A DNA stretch of 64,000 nt from the NCBI RefSeq assembly GCF_910592395.1, contig NC_088311.1, positions 13,210,501 through 13,274,500 on the forward strand. Direction: 5' to 3'. The position numbers and the translations under genes are program-made. Shown one piece after another: positions 23,399 through 35,837 of the stretch; position 1 is the stretch's first letter, and every line of letters begins with the position of its first letter. The stretch is from Lineus longissimus. Its lineage: Eukaryota; Nemertea; Pilidiophora; Heteronemertea; Lineidae. Under the pieces are notes generated by a model, which had not been told where the DNA came from, did not search any database, and worked only from the letters and a program-made list of their open reading frames with translations.

Positions 23399-26300
23399 TA
23401 GGGTGTTCAGGTCACGTGACTTTCGACGTTCCGTAAGCGCATTTTCGCGTCACACACAAAAAATGACGAAAAAAACTTTTCACACCTCTTGAAGATCGGT
23501 TAATTTCGGTGTCTTATCGATGATTTATGAAGAAACCAGGAAGACCCAAGGTCAAGGAGGATACCGCGGTGACGTCACATCACGTGATCCCGACCCATAT
23601 TACTGATCGCTATGGCCAATCAGATTCAGTCTACTGACAGCAGCAGCACTGAACACATCTCCACGTCTCACTGTCTGGTGCGCTCCTGTACACAAAAACA
23701 CCAATAGACATGAAATATTGCAATACCTAGTATGGATTCTTCCTGTGTAAAATAAAATTTACAGAGCAGATTAACTTCCACGAATAAAAAAGACGTTTGG
23801 CGTGGCCAAAGTGCGGAAATAATGTCTCCGCTAAAATACACTACGAAATACACTAGGCAATGCACTACGCAATATACAGTAGAGATGCAGTTGAGTTTGT
23901 TATTGTTTTGACTTAGAAGCCCGCCCATATCATAATATATTCATGTATTCATGAAGTATGAACTCATTTCTGTCCCATACAACTCTAAGAACAGTCAATT
24001 TCTCCTTAAATCATCACCGAAACCGCGATATCCGCAGGAAGATTTCGTTCTAGTGTCCGAAAATGCATGATCTTACAGGGGCGCTAACTCGACAAATAGA
24101 GGGGATCTATGGGGATCTATGCGAGTTTTAGGTCCCACAGGTCTCGAACTTGTAAAATCTGTAAACATGCCTCCAAATCCCATTATGATAATGAAGAGAT
24201 TGCCCCATATCTGGGAGACTGTTTTAAACCATCGCTAATTTTGGAAGATCGGTGCCCGGCTATTTGGTTAAAAAAAAACTATTTTTCCCCATCAAAACAG
24301 CACTTTTCATTATTCAAATGATAGCTTATTGTCTGAAGACTTATTTCATAGCAGAAAAGTACTAATAACTCTGATTTGATGCGAAAAATCTAACTTTGTT
24401 TGATGACTTGATTTTCCCTTGGCCGTGGATCGAGTTTGTTTACAATATGCAGCGCCATCTTGGAAAAGCCGTGACGTCACCGCGGTATCCTCCTTGACCC
24501 AAGGTACAGGTATCTAATCTTTCATTCTCTCAAATTTCAATGAAATTCATCGAGTATTTGGGGAGAAATTAGAAATTACGCACAACTTGGGCCGCCGTGG
24601 CGATCATCACGTCCGCCATAACGTTATGCTAATGAGGATGGCACGGGGGCGTGGCCTGCTGTCACTTGCTCGTCAAATCTTTGGCGCCTTTTCCGCAAAA
24701 GGGCACGTGACCTATGTAAATTATCTATCCGGAAATGAACTCTACTGCTGAAACTCTTGCTGTTCGTCCAAAACCGGATGAAATTCCGTCAATATTTACC
24801 GATTTTAGGCATTTTCAAGATTTGACACTCCTAAACAACACCTAACTATCCCTTCTGAAATCTCATAGAAATGATATCTATACAGATTTAGTGGTAATTG
24901 TAAGTATAAACCTCCGTTTTGATGAAAATAATTTGACATCTCCAGCGGAATCAAGAATTTATAATTTATTTTGTAGTTCCAACTTGGCCGATGGTGGCGC
25001 ATGCCCAATTTTCGTAACATCCGGGCACTTTTCCAATTAAATTAGCATTAGAAAATCAGCTGATTTCAGTCAGTTTGGGTAGGTTTATTGTATATTTTGA
25101 CAATGTTTTCATTCTTGTTATCTCGTGACAGTTGACTAATGTTGTTCTTGACAGTCCTGAGACTCGAATGCTCTGTATGTAAAGGTTTTGTTGGGTAGTT
25201 TGGTGAAAATATCAATGTTTTTCTTTTCATTTCCTGGTTCATGCATTCAGCATTGCATGGTTTTAGTGACAGCTTCTGTGAGTGACCAGGCCATGTTTGG
25301 CTATAGCTGTGTGTACTATAGCACCATCTGTAACTCTGAACCAATAAAGCCTTGGGGGAGATGTCTCATTGACATAAATGATATAATTGAAAGTACCAAT
25401 ACCGACTGAGATATTATTCTTTATTTTGAGGTATTATTCTTTATTTTCAGATCTGGCTGGATGAAGAGAATTGAGGCAGATTCAGCAGATAGAGGGATTG
25501 TGGTTGTCAAGCAGCGAATACATTCGAATCGATGGTACTTGTTGAGATGTATTATCTGTTACTTTCATCTGTAATTTGCAAATGAGTTGAATAATAATGT
25601 ATGAACTAGATTTATAACGCTTCTAGTCTTTCTGTGTCTGTTATTAGCCACATTTCAAACAGTCGATTGGCGTCCTTACTCTCATCCGATCATTTTGATA
25701 TATTACAAGCCTGGTTAGAATATTAATGGTGTTGGCAGAGTTTGACGGCCATCTTGGTTTCAATGGTGGCCATATTGGTTTCAACATGGCCGCCTGATGG
25801 CGGTTGCATCAAAGGGGATAAAGATTGACTGACCTCGAGCTGCATATCATACCAGTGTCTTAGTTTAAGAAACTTAAATGATATCTGCCAACATCCTTTT
25901 TACAAGCAGCTATATTCCAATATTTGTCCTTGGCGGCCATCTTGGAATGCCACCATATTGAATTCCAACCCGAAGATCCGTAATCGTCAAGTTTTACTAC
26001 TCCTTTGGCTTGCAATGGGAGTCGGAGCTGCAGAAAAGGTTGCCAAGTTGCATAGTTTTGGTGGCCATCTTGGATTATTGGTAGCCATCTTGGATTTTGG
26101 CGGCCATTTTGGATTTGTTAGGACGGACATCATAATATGACTCCGTTCTATAAATTTTGCTGAAAAATATTCATGAATAAGATTCCTACAGCTAAAATAC
26201 TGATCATTTTCTCACCTCGGCAGCCATGTTGGAAACCATTTGACCTTTGACCCTGTAAGGCATTTTCCCTTTGGAGCCCTTGGTCAAAATGTCCCAATCT

Positions 26301-26446
26301 TGCTAAGTTCAAATGCCTATAACTTTGGACTGAACAGGAATTTTTCCATTCTGTAAAAGCCATAATGCTTATAATAGCTGATACTTGAATTATAGCCTGC
26401 AATAATATTTATATATGTAATGGTCTATTTTGACCTGAACACCCTA
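23399..26446. mobile_element. 3.05-kb TIR element with 7-bp target duplication
   Basis: The 16-bp ends are TAGGGTGTTCAGGTCA and its inverse. GTATAAC flanks both (23392-23398 and 26447-26453) and is single in the empty copies near 35487 and 41403. There is no transposase. It carries a nested 948-bp element and, at 25.74-26.23 kb, a run of GCCATCTTGG-type motifs. Superfamily unknown. Confidence 0.85.
23551..24498. mobile_element. Nested 948-bp element
   Basis: The ends GTCAAGGAGGATACCGCGGT...GACGTCAC are repeated in inverse form at the right (24471-24498). CCAAG flanks both sides (23546-23550 and 24499-24503), consistent with a 5-bp duplication. No coding capacity. It is inserted within the 3.05-kb element. 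Confidence 0.8.
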
Positions 26447-26725
26447 GTATAACAGGTTGTTACTGGTTCTAGATTTATTTTATTGGTTGTTCCAATATGC
26501 AATTCATGCACTTTGAACATCCCTGAGCATCAATTGGAGGTTTTTCAGGACAAAATCTTCTTTATTTGGGTTCAGTTTGATATTTGAACACAGAGAGGTC
26601 AACACGAACTCGTTGCCAGGGGGGCTTCATGTCGATGAACTGGGTAGAAACTTGGCGGGCAGGTAAAGTTGGAACGGTATAGTATGTCGAGTTACATTTA
26701 ATCAAGGTGATTTATTTCAGCCAAT

Positions 26726-27616
26726 ATGTCTTTGTTCTATACTCTGGCTCTCTCTGATGTGGAATTGGAAACCATCAGACAAAGAATTTCTATTAATATC
26801 CAAGAGGGCGACCCCCTTGGCTGCACTATATGGAGAGACAAGACCACTAATGAATATTCATAGGTTGGAGGGTCCAGGCCTATCTATTAGACGAGTGCAT
26901 GTTTTTTACTCTCAAGTACATATTTGGAGAGGTATTGAAAATATATTTGTTGTGGCAAGTCTACAGATATAAAGAAATTATTTGATGAAAAAATTAATTT
27001 CGAATTTTGCTAATTGGGTAATAGGGGGCGTGTTTTGAGTTTTTTCTGCCAGTTGGCTGAAAAGAGTGGAAATATCAAAGTCTGTCTAATTTGTCGATTA
27101 AAAAAAAATTTCCGTGGTCAATCACCATTTTATTTTTCACCATTTACTTGCCCGACTGTCCGGAATAACATAATCTAAATTTCAGATTCACAACACCACG
27201 CGTTCTTTGATGCGTCGCGGTCAAACATTGACAATTTAACTGCTAAAAGGCTTAAAAAATCAATTGTGGTCTTGTCTCTGGAAGGGGTCTAAAACGACGA
27301 AAGGGTACGGCACACTGAATATATCTATTCGTGGCAAGAAGTACCAGCTGAGGGCTCATCGACTACACTATTATATTTCTTGTATTGCCAACGACCTGAA
27401 ATTTAATCCCGATATATGCATGTATCTCACCGCTGCCACAAAAAAACATGTGTTAACATTGAACATCTGTCTATGGAGCCGGTGTGTGTGAACAATCAGA
27501 GAAAAACCTGTGTCAGTGAAAGCCAGTGTTTTGGACATGGTACTTTAACGACTGCATACTCAATTGAGGTGAGATCATTCAAAAAATCTCATTCAACAAC
27601 AATATTTGAATATTAA
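26726..27616 (+). pseudogene. His-Me-finger (HNH-like) endonuclease, copy in U0
   Basis: Reading starts at ATG 26726 (SLFYTLALSDVELETIRQRI) and gives GCTIWKGSKTTKGYGTLNIS and RAHRL, then VSHRCHKKTCVNIEHL and a Cys/His cluster ending CVSESQCFGHG. This order (Trp-x-Gly, GYG, AHR, SH-CH-x3-C-VN-x2-HL, C-x5-C-x2-H) is that of zinc-bound His-Me endonucleases of the I-PpoI/zf-His_Me type; His in SH-CH would be the catalytic base. A 444-bp element with a TGGA duplication interrupts the frame after TIW, and a one-base frameshift lies near 27411-27416. It is divergent from the Mutator-like gene of the same unit. Confidence 0.7.
26835..27278. mobile_element. Element M, copy 1 (444 bp, 4-bp duplication)
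   Basis: The ends are GAGACAAGACCAC and GTGGTCTTGTCTC. TGGA is duplicated (26831-26834 and 27279-27282) and single in the empty copy of the gene at 41859-41862. Non-coding. It is related to 58904-59329. Confidence 0.85.
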
Positions 27617-27647
27617 TTGTTATTTTACAGTTGATATTTACAGTTAA

Positions 27648-30600
27648 GAGCCAGTTTTTATAAGAGTCAGGCAGGTGGTGATTCATGACCCTCTCAGATT
27701 TGTTCCTAAATTTTTTTATTGGTAGATATATGTTAATAACGGACGGAAATCACATTTTCTATCCTCAATAGGGTCCACTTTTTTTTTAGGGGCCCCTGGA
27801 ATATTGGGGTCAAAATGGGCCTAAATGGCAAAATAACCAAAATGTGGTTTTCAAATGCTGGTATTTCTGTGCGCCCTTAGTGAGCCACAGAGATTTTCAT
27901 GCGTGTAAGTCTATTGGGTATTGACTTTCAGAAAATGTGAAAATTTTGGCGGCTGACATTGGGCGCAGCCCATAGGTGGCGCTGCAAAACGCGACATTTC
28001 GAAATTACACACACCTTCAGAGAGGTTGTGTGGTTTGCGCCCTAAGTCAGCCAGGGTGTTTCATGCGTATTATGATACATTAGCACCTACTGCTTTGATT
28101 TAAAGGAAATTTACGGCGGCTGACTTTGGGCGCACAAGTATAGGGGGCGCTTTTTGTCGCCGAAAGGTGAAATTACCACCTTTTCGCACAGCAAGTTCTC
28201 CATGAGCCCTAAGTCAAAACTGATCAAACATAGCTCAACTAGTCACCCAGCATCTCTAGTACCAGTGGTTAGGAGGGTTTCATGGCTGGTTTGCGTATCA
28301 ACCCTTTTTGCACCGTTTTTTGTCGGGTCACTACGCGAAAAGGCTGAAAATGGAATTTTGTAAACTTTCTCCGATATTCATAAAACTTACAGGATTAGCT
28401 CCTTTTGCACTGAGAAAGGTGTTATTAAAGTTTCTGTGGAATGCAGCAAGCCACTTTTGTTGTAGGCTGCCATTTGGTGGCAATATTGGAACTATAAAGC
28501 AAAAGTACCAGTTTTAGTGGAATTGTATCTTTCAAACCAATTATTTGATTTCGATCAAATTTGGAGTACATTTTCACTGAATCAAAGCTAAAACTTATTT
28601 CAGTTCTAATCAGCAATCTATTCAATTTAAAAAGTGTGCCAGACAAGACAAAAGTCAGTTCAAAAACAGTATGATCTGTGAATTCAATGTTGGTTTAGCC
28701 ATTCACCAATATGTGTCCTTCCTGTCTAAGACATCAATCAAGCATGACAAGACATTGCCATGTGGCATGACATTTAAAAAAATCTGTTTTAATCAAACAC
28801 ATCCTGCATTTTGTAAGTATGATGATGGCAATATGTAATAGACAAGACTGATATAATTTTGTAAGACATGCAATTTTTTAATCTCGGGGCTTTAAACTAT
28901 AAAAGATCATAAAATGTGAGATGGGTGTGGCAAATGTTGAACACACAGTGCATGCATGCATGCATCAAACAAACTGCATGCTAAAGTGGACAAGGCCACA
29001 CCCTGTTCACCAAATGATCTTGCCTTGAGAACCGACCCGCCTACACAATACTTTTGCAGTTCTTCCCTTTCCTTTAGTTTGCTGCTTTGAAGATGGCCTC
29101 ATCAGTCTCAGAGACAGAGTATGAGAACTGCTGTTTTTTCTCGGATCTTCAAAACTGTGGGGCTCACAAAAAGAGTCGCAAGACTGGTATTTGTCAGGTG
29201 GCGGACTTGAATGCTGATGTGAACAATCACATCAGGAATCTTGGACTGACAGTAACAGACAACATCGAGTTAAATGAAAAAACACTTATTGAAAACCGTG
29301 CAGGCAGAGATCTCTTCGCTGACAAGTTCATTTGTGCCCATCACAGATTTTCGTTTGGTATCTATTGGAAAAGTCCAGCAATTTGCCAACATCCAGAACA
29401 TTCAAGAGTTGATTTTCGATCTAAAAAAGCCTGTCTTGCCACCAGACCTGCTACTCTAAAGCTTGCACAGGAAATATCTGAAAAATACCAAGTAAAGTTC
29501 CCAATCGGTGGACCGATATGTTCAAAGCATCGCGCGCCAGTGACCTACGTTCAAGTTGCCCATGACAACCGGGGTGAAGATGGGCCTGTTGACGATGATG
29601 CAGATGATGAAAACCAAGGAGGGGTACCTGATGATGTCGATGATGATACAATGTTTGCAGGTGGGTCGCAGGAGGAACTTCATGAATATGTTGACAACTT
29701 GATTCACAAGGAAAGCGTCAGTCCAAAGATGACCAGAACATGAAACTATATAAACTGTAGTTCACTGTTTAGATGTGATGATCCAGTTGGACAGTTTGGC
29801 CCTAATGGCATACTAACTATTTTGATAGTAATTTGCTAAATTTCTGCTGACATTTAAATATTGGTGAAGTTTTACACCATATTCATTGTAAAAGTGTTTA
29901 AGTTTCTGAGATACCGGTGATTTCATGGTAATTTTTGAATACTTTTGATTTTGAATAAACGGTTCATGATATAAAGGTCAAATTGCTCCTTTTTCTGTCA
30001 AATTTCAATTTTGCCACCAAGTAGCTTGCCACCTTGACCTATAAAACTCACAAAAAATACTTTCTTTAACGTAAGGAAGTTATCCTGTAAGTTTCATGAA
30101 TATCGGAGAAAGTTCACAGTTTACCATTTTTGGCCTTTTTGTCTAGTGTCCCGACAAAAAATGGTGCAAAAAGGGTTAATACGCAAAACAGCCATGAAAC
30201 CCTCCTAACCACTGGTACTAGAGATGCTGGGGACCATTTGAGCTATATTTGATCAATTTTGACTAAGGGCGCATGGAGAACTTGTTGTGCGAAAAGGTGG
30301 TAATTTCACCTTTTGGCGGCAAAAAGCGCCCCCTATACTTGTGCGCCCAAAGTCAGCCGCCGTAAATTTCCTTTAAATCAAAGCAGTAGGTGCTAATGTA
30401 TCATAATACGCATGAAACACCCTGGCTGACTTAGGGCGCAAACCACACAACCTCTCTGAAGGTGTGTGTAATTTCGAAATGTCGCGTTTTGCAGCGCCAC
30501 CTATGGGCTGCGCCCTAAGTCAGCCGCCAAAATTTTCACATTTTCTGAAAGTCAATACCCAATAGATTTACACGCATGAAAATCTCTGTGGCTCACTAAG

Positions 30601-30839
30601 GGCGCACAGAAATACCAGCATTTGAAAACCACATTTTGGTTATTTTGCCATTTAGGCCCATTTTGACCCCAATATTCCAGGGGCCCCTAAAAAAAAAGCG
30701 GACCCTATTGAGGATAGAAAATGTGATTTCCGTCCGTTATTAACATATATCTACCAATAAAAAAATTTAGGAACAAATCTGAGAGGGTCATGAATCACCC
30801 TCTAATAGGATCTTGCCTGATTCTTATAAAAACTGGCTC
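27648..30839. mobile_element. TTAA-flanked element with ~770-bp inverted repeats
   Basis: The left arm begins GAGCCAGTTTTTATAAGAGT at 27648 and runs to about 28420; the right arm is its inverse from about 30060 to 30839, with a few indels. TTAA lies on both sides (27644-27647 and 30840-30843) and is single at the empty junction 36756-36759. The only gene is the 216-residue Cys/His protein at 29093-29743; no transposase is seen. Target site and architecture suggest a Kolobok- or piggyBac-mobilised non-autonomous element. Confidence 0.85.
29093..29743 (+). CDS. Cys/His-rich acidic protein inside the TTAA element
   Basis: A 216-residue open frame from ATG 29093 (ATGGCCTCATCAG); an AATAAA follows at about 29952. 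It has an N-terminal CCFFSDLQNCGAHKK, a middle part FICAHHRFSFGIYWKS with ICQHPEHSRVDF, and a later ICSKHRAPV, giving enough Cys and His for one or two zinc sites (C-x2-H, C-x2-H-x2-H, C-x2-H). The C-terminus is strongly acidic (DDDADDENQGGVPDDVDDDT). I do not recognise a named family. It is the sole gene between two long inverted repeats, so it could be a passenger, a regulatory protein or exon-level remains of a larger transposon gene. A pyrimidine tract plus AG just upstream (CCTTTCCTTTAG) allows a 5' exon. Confidence 0.55.
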   Translation: MASSVSETEYENCCFFSDLQNCGAHKKSRKTGICQVADLNADVNNHIRNLGLTVTDNIELNEKTLIENRAGRDLFADKFICAHHRFSFGIYWKSPAICQHPEHSRVDFRSKKACLATRPATLKLAQEISEKYQVKFPIGGPICSKHRAPVTYVQVAHDNRGEDGPVDDDADDENQGGVPDDVDDDTMFAGGSQEELHEYVDNLIHKESVSPKMTRT

Positions 30840-30984
30840 TTAATTGTTAAATTTTCTCATTGATTCTTTTAAATCAATGCAAAATCGGGTTTAAAATCAA
30901 TGCAAAATCGGGTTTGCTGCATAGCTGTGGATGCCAGCCGTTTCTTGATTGGCATGGACATTGCCAGGTTGCATGAGTGGCCTG

Positions 30985-33560
30985 TTGTCTTTTTGGCTCA
31001 CCGTAGGGGAGTCTTTACAATACCGCAGTGTCCGTCGTCCGTCGTCGTCTGTCGTCGTCGTCGTCCGTCGTCGTCGTCGTCGTATCCTGTTTCAAAAACA
31101 GTGGCACGTTTCTTAACCGCTAAGCCTATGAACTTGTAACTTTGTACACAGGACTCCCTTGGTCAGATGACCTGTGACACTAAATTTCGGTCCGATCTGA
31201 TTCTTAATTTGGCCACCAGGGGGCCGAATGTAGATATCTAAAAGTGTGATATCTCGCTTATTAATGACTTGTTTGGAATAAAATTTTTGTGGTAGGTACT
31301 CATAGCAAGGATACATCATATATCATACGGGTTTTTAATTTGACCTACTTTTCAAGGTCAGAGAGGTCAAATGGCCTAAATTGGCTGTTTCAGTGTAACT
31401 ATGGCACGTTTTTCAACCTCCACAGCTATGAACTTGAAACCTAATACATATAACCCCCTATACCAGATAACCTCTGGTGCTGAATTTCAGTCTGATCTGA
31501 TTCTCAACTTGGCCACCAGGGGGCCGAATGTGGATACCTAAAAAGTGTGATAATTCGCTTATCAATAACTTGTTTTCAATAAAACTTTCGTGGTGGGTAC
31601 TCATAGCAAGGATACATCATATATCGTACAATTTTTTAATTTGACCTACTTTTCAAGGTTGCAGAGGTCAAATGGCATAAATTGGCTGTTTCAGCGTAAC
31701 TATGGCATGTTTCTCAACCGCCACAGCTATGAACTTGAAACTTGGTACATATAACCCCCTATATCAGATAACCTCCTGTGCTGAATATCGGTCCGATCTG
31801 ATTCTCAATTTGGCCACCAGGGGGTCGAATGTGGATATCTAAAAAGTGTGATATCTCGCTTATTGATGACTTGTTTTCGATAAAACTTTTGTGGTAGGTA
31901 CTCATAGCAAGGATACATCATATATCATATGGGTTTATAATTTGACCTACTTGTCGAGGTCACAGAGGTCACAACGCAGACACAGATATGGCCGAAATTG
32001 CATGTTTTGTGTTTTTCGTGTTGTGGCAATCCAAAGGTCGTGAGTTCAAACCCCGGTCAGGGACGGCCAAAAATATTTTTTTATTTTATTATTTTTTATC
32101 TTTTCCCTTTTGTCTTTTCTAACTTGTATCTTACATTTTCTTGATTTTTGGCTCACTGTAGGGGAGTCTTATGTAATACCGCAGTGTCCGTTGTCCGTCG
32201 TCGTCGTCCGTCGTCCGTCGTCGTATCCTATTTAAAAAACAGTGGCACGTTTCTTAACCCCTAGGGCTATGAACTTAAAACTTTGTACACAGCACCCCCT
32301 AGGTCAGGTGACCTCTGACACTGAATTTCGGTCCGATCTGATTCTCAACTTGGCCACCAGGGGGCCAAATGTCGATATCTAAAAAGTGTGATATCTCGCT
32401 TATTAGTGACTTGTTTTCGATGAAACTTGTGTTGTAGGTACTCATAGCAAATATACATCTTATATCATACGGGTTTTTAATTTGACCTACTTTTCAAGTT
32501 CACAGAGGTCATATGGCGTAAATTGGCCGTTAGAGTGTAAACTATGGCACGTTTCTTAACCACTAAAGCTATGAACTTGAAACTTGGTACATATAACCCC
32601 CTATATCACATAGCCTCTGGTGCTGAATTTCAGTTTGATCGGATTCTCAACTTTGCCACCAGGGGGCCAAAAGTGGATATCTAAAGTGTGATATCTCGCT
32701 TATAAGTGACTTGTTTTCGATAAAATTTTTATGGTAGGTACTCTTAGGAAGAATACATCACATGTCTTACGGGTTTTCAATTTGACCTACTTTTCAAGGT
32801 CACAGAGGTCATATGGCGTAAATTGGCCGTTGGAGTGTAAACTATGGCACGTTTCTTAACCAGTAAAGCTATGAACTTGAAACTTGGTGCATATAACCCC
32901 CTACATCAGATAACCTTTGATGCCGAATTTTGGCCTGATCTGATTCTTTATTCGGCCACCAGGGGGCCATAATGGAAAAAGGAAGAAGTGCAATATCTTG
33001 CTTATTTGAGTGAATTGTTTTCGATAAAATTTTTATGGCAGGGACTTCTAGCAAGGATACACCACATGTCCTACGATTTTTGGATTTGACCTCCTTTTCT
33101 AGGTCACAGAGGTCAAATGGCGTAAATTGGCCATTAGAGTGTAACTATGGCACGTTTCTTAACTGCTGAAGCTATGAACTTGAAAGTTGGTACATGTAAC
33201 CCCCTACATCAGATAATCTCTGACACCGAATTTTGGCCTCATCTGATTCTTGATTTGGCCACCAGGGGGTCAAAACTGAATAAGTAGGACGTGCAATATC
33301 TTGCTTATTAATGACTTTTTTTCGATGAATTTTTTATTGCAGGGACTCTTAGCAATCACACGATATTGATCTTGTTGATGTCATAGACAATTATTGGTTG
33401 GATCATAAACTTATATATACTGCCCTGTCTTATTACTTGACATCAATACACATCTAAAAAAAGTCTTCATGCCTGATTGTGTTCACCATATTCACTTCTA
33501 AACTAAGCATGATCCTGCCTACTAAAAGATGTATACGGTGAGCACAATGGCCCCTGGCCG
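30985..33560 (+). repeat. 300-bp repeat element in U1
   Basis: Two blocks start with GGCTCACYGTAGGGGAGTC followed by a (GTC)n microsatellite (30993 and 32151). The first holds three monomers and ends in a tRNA 3'-half-like tail (GCAATCCAAAGGTCGTGAG then TTCAAACCCCGGTCAGGGA near 32030). The second holds four monomers and leads to the terminal CGGTGAGCACAATGG at 33539. Monomers repeat every ~300 bp (GGCACGTTTCT at 31103, 31403, 31703; 32244, 32546, 32846, 33149). Each has a CCACCAGGGGG core and most have AGGTCA half-sites. Confidence 0.85.
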
Positions 33561-33562
33561 TT

Positions 33563-35246
33563 TCATCTTTTGTGATGGTAGAATCGTTGTGTCTTGTACT
33601 TGTCCCCTCTTTGGCGCCTTGCGTCATGTAAGGACCGCATGTCGAGTCTTTTCTTCATATGATTATGGAAAGGGGTCCTCCTTGCTGCCCCTGGCATGAG
33701 GGCCCTGACGATCAGTATTGCTGATTTCCCCGTACCAAAAGACATTGAATGAATGCCCGAGTGACACAGACTGTCGTAGTTCTTGCTGTATGTTGTGCAC
33801 TTGGGTGCATAGGTAACCACTCGATGATTTAGGCTTTCACACTTGTTTGTTGTGAACTTGTTTTTGAGTTTTTGGAGTTGATCGGCCGAGAAAAACTTTT
33901 GTATGACATCCTCGAACTTGCCCTTGTCTGTTGCGTTCAATTCTAAATATTGACAGTAGGGTAGAAATTTCTGTATCTCTGGACGTGTGCATACACGAGA
34001 CCGTTTGTGACAGTGTGAGTGGTTTCCATGAAAGCACCCAATGACATTTTTAACAGTTTCAGCAACGTTGTCACCTTTCTTTGCACGTTTTATTTCTTTG
34101 TAGATTCGCTTTTGGATAGCTGTGCTCAGTTTTTTCACGAAAAGGGATCTGTCCATTCCATGGTTCAACTTTGTAGTAAGTTTGACTTTTTTTAGCCCTT
34201 TCTGAAACGACCTAAGTCTGTGAACAAGTCAGTGGACGTGTTTAACTTCTCTCTTGTTTTTTTGTGCGAATGTCCTAACGGTTTTTCTCTGTTTGCGTGC
34301 ACGCATCACTCGTGACAGATGCAATTTGTAATATGTTCCCATTCTCTAATTTCAGCATGTTAGTCTCCGCCAGCTTCGTCTCGCAAGACGTGATTGACTC
34401 GTCTGTCCCGTGTGTTTTGGAGCATTCTACGTGCTTACAATTAGGTTTGTGACACAATTTATTTGCTGTGGAACATTCAAGTACCAGCCCACCCTCGGTG
34501 TCAATTAGTGGAGAAAAAGCCTGGGTGCCAACTTCATGGCCCTGTTGCGGTCTGTTGTTATATGCACAGTCGAGGTTCTACATGCACAGTGTGTGTGCCT
34601 TTCAGGTTTCTCGTTATTGTCTGATTTTATTTCATGACATTTACATTAAGTGTTCTTACAGTTTCGGCGGCGGTATCAAATTTTTCATGCATTTAGATTT
34701 AGTGTTGATAGGATGAATGCAACGTCAGAAATACCATATTTAGTTCTTAGTGCCGCTAAAGACGCCATTTCATTTGCTACATATGGCTTAGGGCCTCGTT
34801 GGCCTCTTCTAAACTGCTCAGACTTTTGGCATGGCTTGGATTTATAACCACATTTGTGGCAGCCAATGACCAACTCGACACCGAAGTCCGTAACGTTTTG
34901 CTACGGAAAGCGAAACATTTGATTGACACTTTTCTGCATGTTCTTTTACCGTATTAACTAAGGCTTCTAATTCCTTCAGTCCGCAAATTATGTTCTGTAC
35001 TTCCTCCTCTGATTCTAACGTTTTGTTTTTTGCAGGTCTTAGTCTGTATGCCACCGAAAAGTCATTGCAAGTTGCCGTTGGGTGTCTCAGATCATCTTCA
35101 TACGCTCTTTTGTTCAAATCGGGGATTAACAATGGTGGATCGTTACCACCGTCTCTATTGGGAATAGCATGATCTACCTTATGACCTTCTCTAAAGTAAG
35201 TGCAGGCAATGGAGCCCTTTTTCTGTCCATTCTTCCTGTGCTTCAT
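33563..35246 (-). pseudogene. Mutator-like transposase, copy in U1
   Basis: Pieces read along the minus strand match the Mutator-like transposase domain found in many animal TEs. They are an N-terminal basic start (KHRKNGQKKGSIACTYF), a zinc segment CHKCGYKSK with RGPKPYVANEMASLAALR, then AYNNRPQQGHEVGTQAF with CHKPNCKHVEC, then VTSDACTQTEKN, LVHRLRSFQKGLKKVKL (catalytic-core area), IGCFHGNHSHCHKRSRVC and TNKCESLNHR. A GTAAGA donor near 34659 may start an intron. Frame changes occur near 34870 and 34250, so it is probably dead or needs splicing I cannot fix. The final TGA comes from the end of the adjoining repeat element. Confidence 0.75.
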
Positions 35247-35837
35247 CTTGGGAATGATCCAACAGGTGGTCGTTTCAACAGTGGTCATTCCAACAGTGGC
35301 CTGAAGTTGTGTTAATGACATTCCTATTGGTTGTGATACTGATGACATCATAGATGAACATTGTATCAGCCAATGAGAATTGAACTTGATGATTGTGCAC
35401 TGAGTCGAAACAAAGCAAATGGGGATACCTTTAGAAAAAAAACGATTTTTAGCTTGTATTTTCAATTTTCTTTCAATAAAACTTTCGTATAACAGGTTGT
35501 TACTGGTTCTAGATTTATTTTATTGGTTAAATTAGGGATTTGAAAGTACTTGAATATATCTTAAGTATATTACGCGAATAATATATATGTGAAATCGGCT
35601 GTTCCAATATGCAATTCATGCACTTTGAACATCCCTGAGCATCAATTGGAGGTTTTTTAGGACAAAATCTTCTTTATTTGGGTTCAGTTTGATATTTGAA
35701 CACAGAGAGGTCAACACGAACTCGTTGCCAGGGGGGCTTCATGTCGATGAACTGGGTAGAAACTTGGCGGGCAGGTAAAGTTGGAACGGTATAGTATGTC
35801 GAGTTACATTTAATCAAGGTGATTTATTTCAGCCAAT

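Larger units (their letters stand above)
22102..27647. repeat. Array unit U0, truncated and interrupted
   Basis: This matches 35193-36759 of the complete unit U1 once two insertions (22148-23152 and 23399-26446) are removed. It starts abruptly inside the N-terminal part of the Mutator-like gene, so most of that gene is missing here. It ends at the TTAA where the long-TIR element inserted (27648-30839), after which U1 starts. Confidence 0.85.

Noticed and set aside
31026-31083. Possible CRISPR-like spacing in GTC repeats
   Set aside because: Simple trinucleotide microsatellite without spacers; eukaryotic context.
32020-32090. Functional tRNA at the tail of the repeat block
   Set aside because: Only the 3' half of a tRNA is recognisable and no A box is at the right distance.
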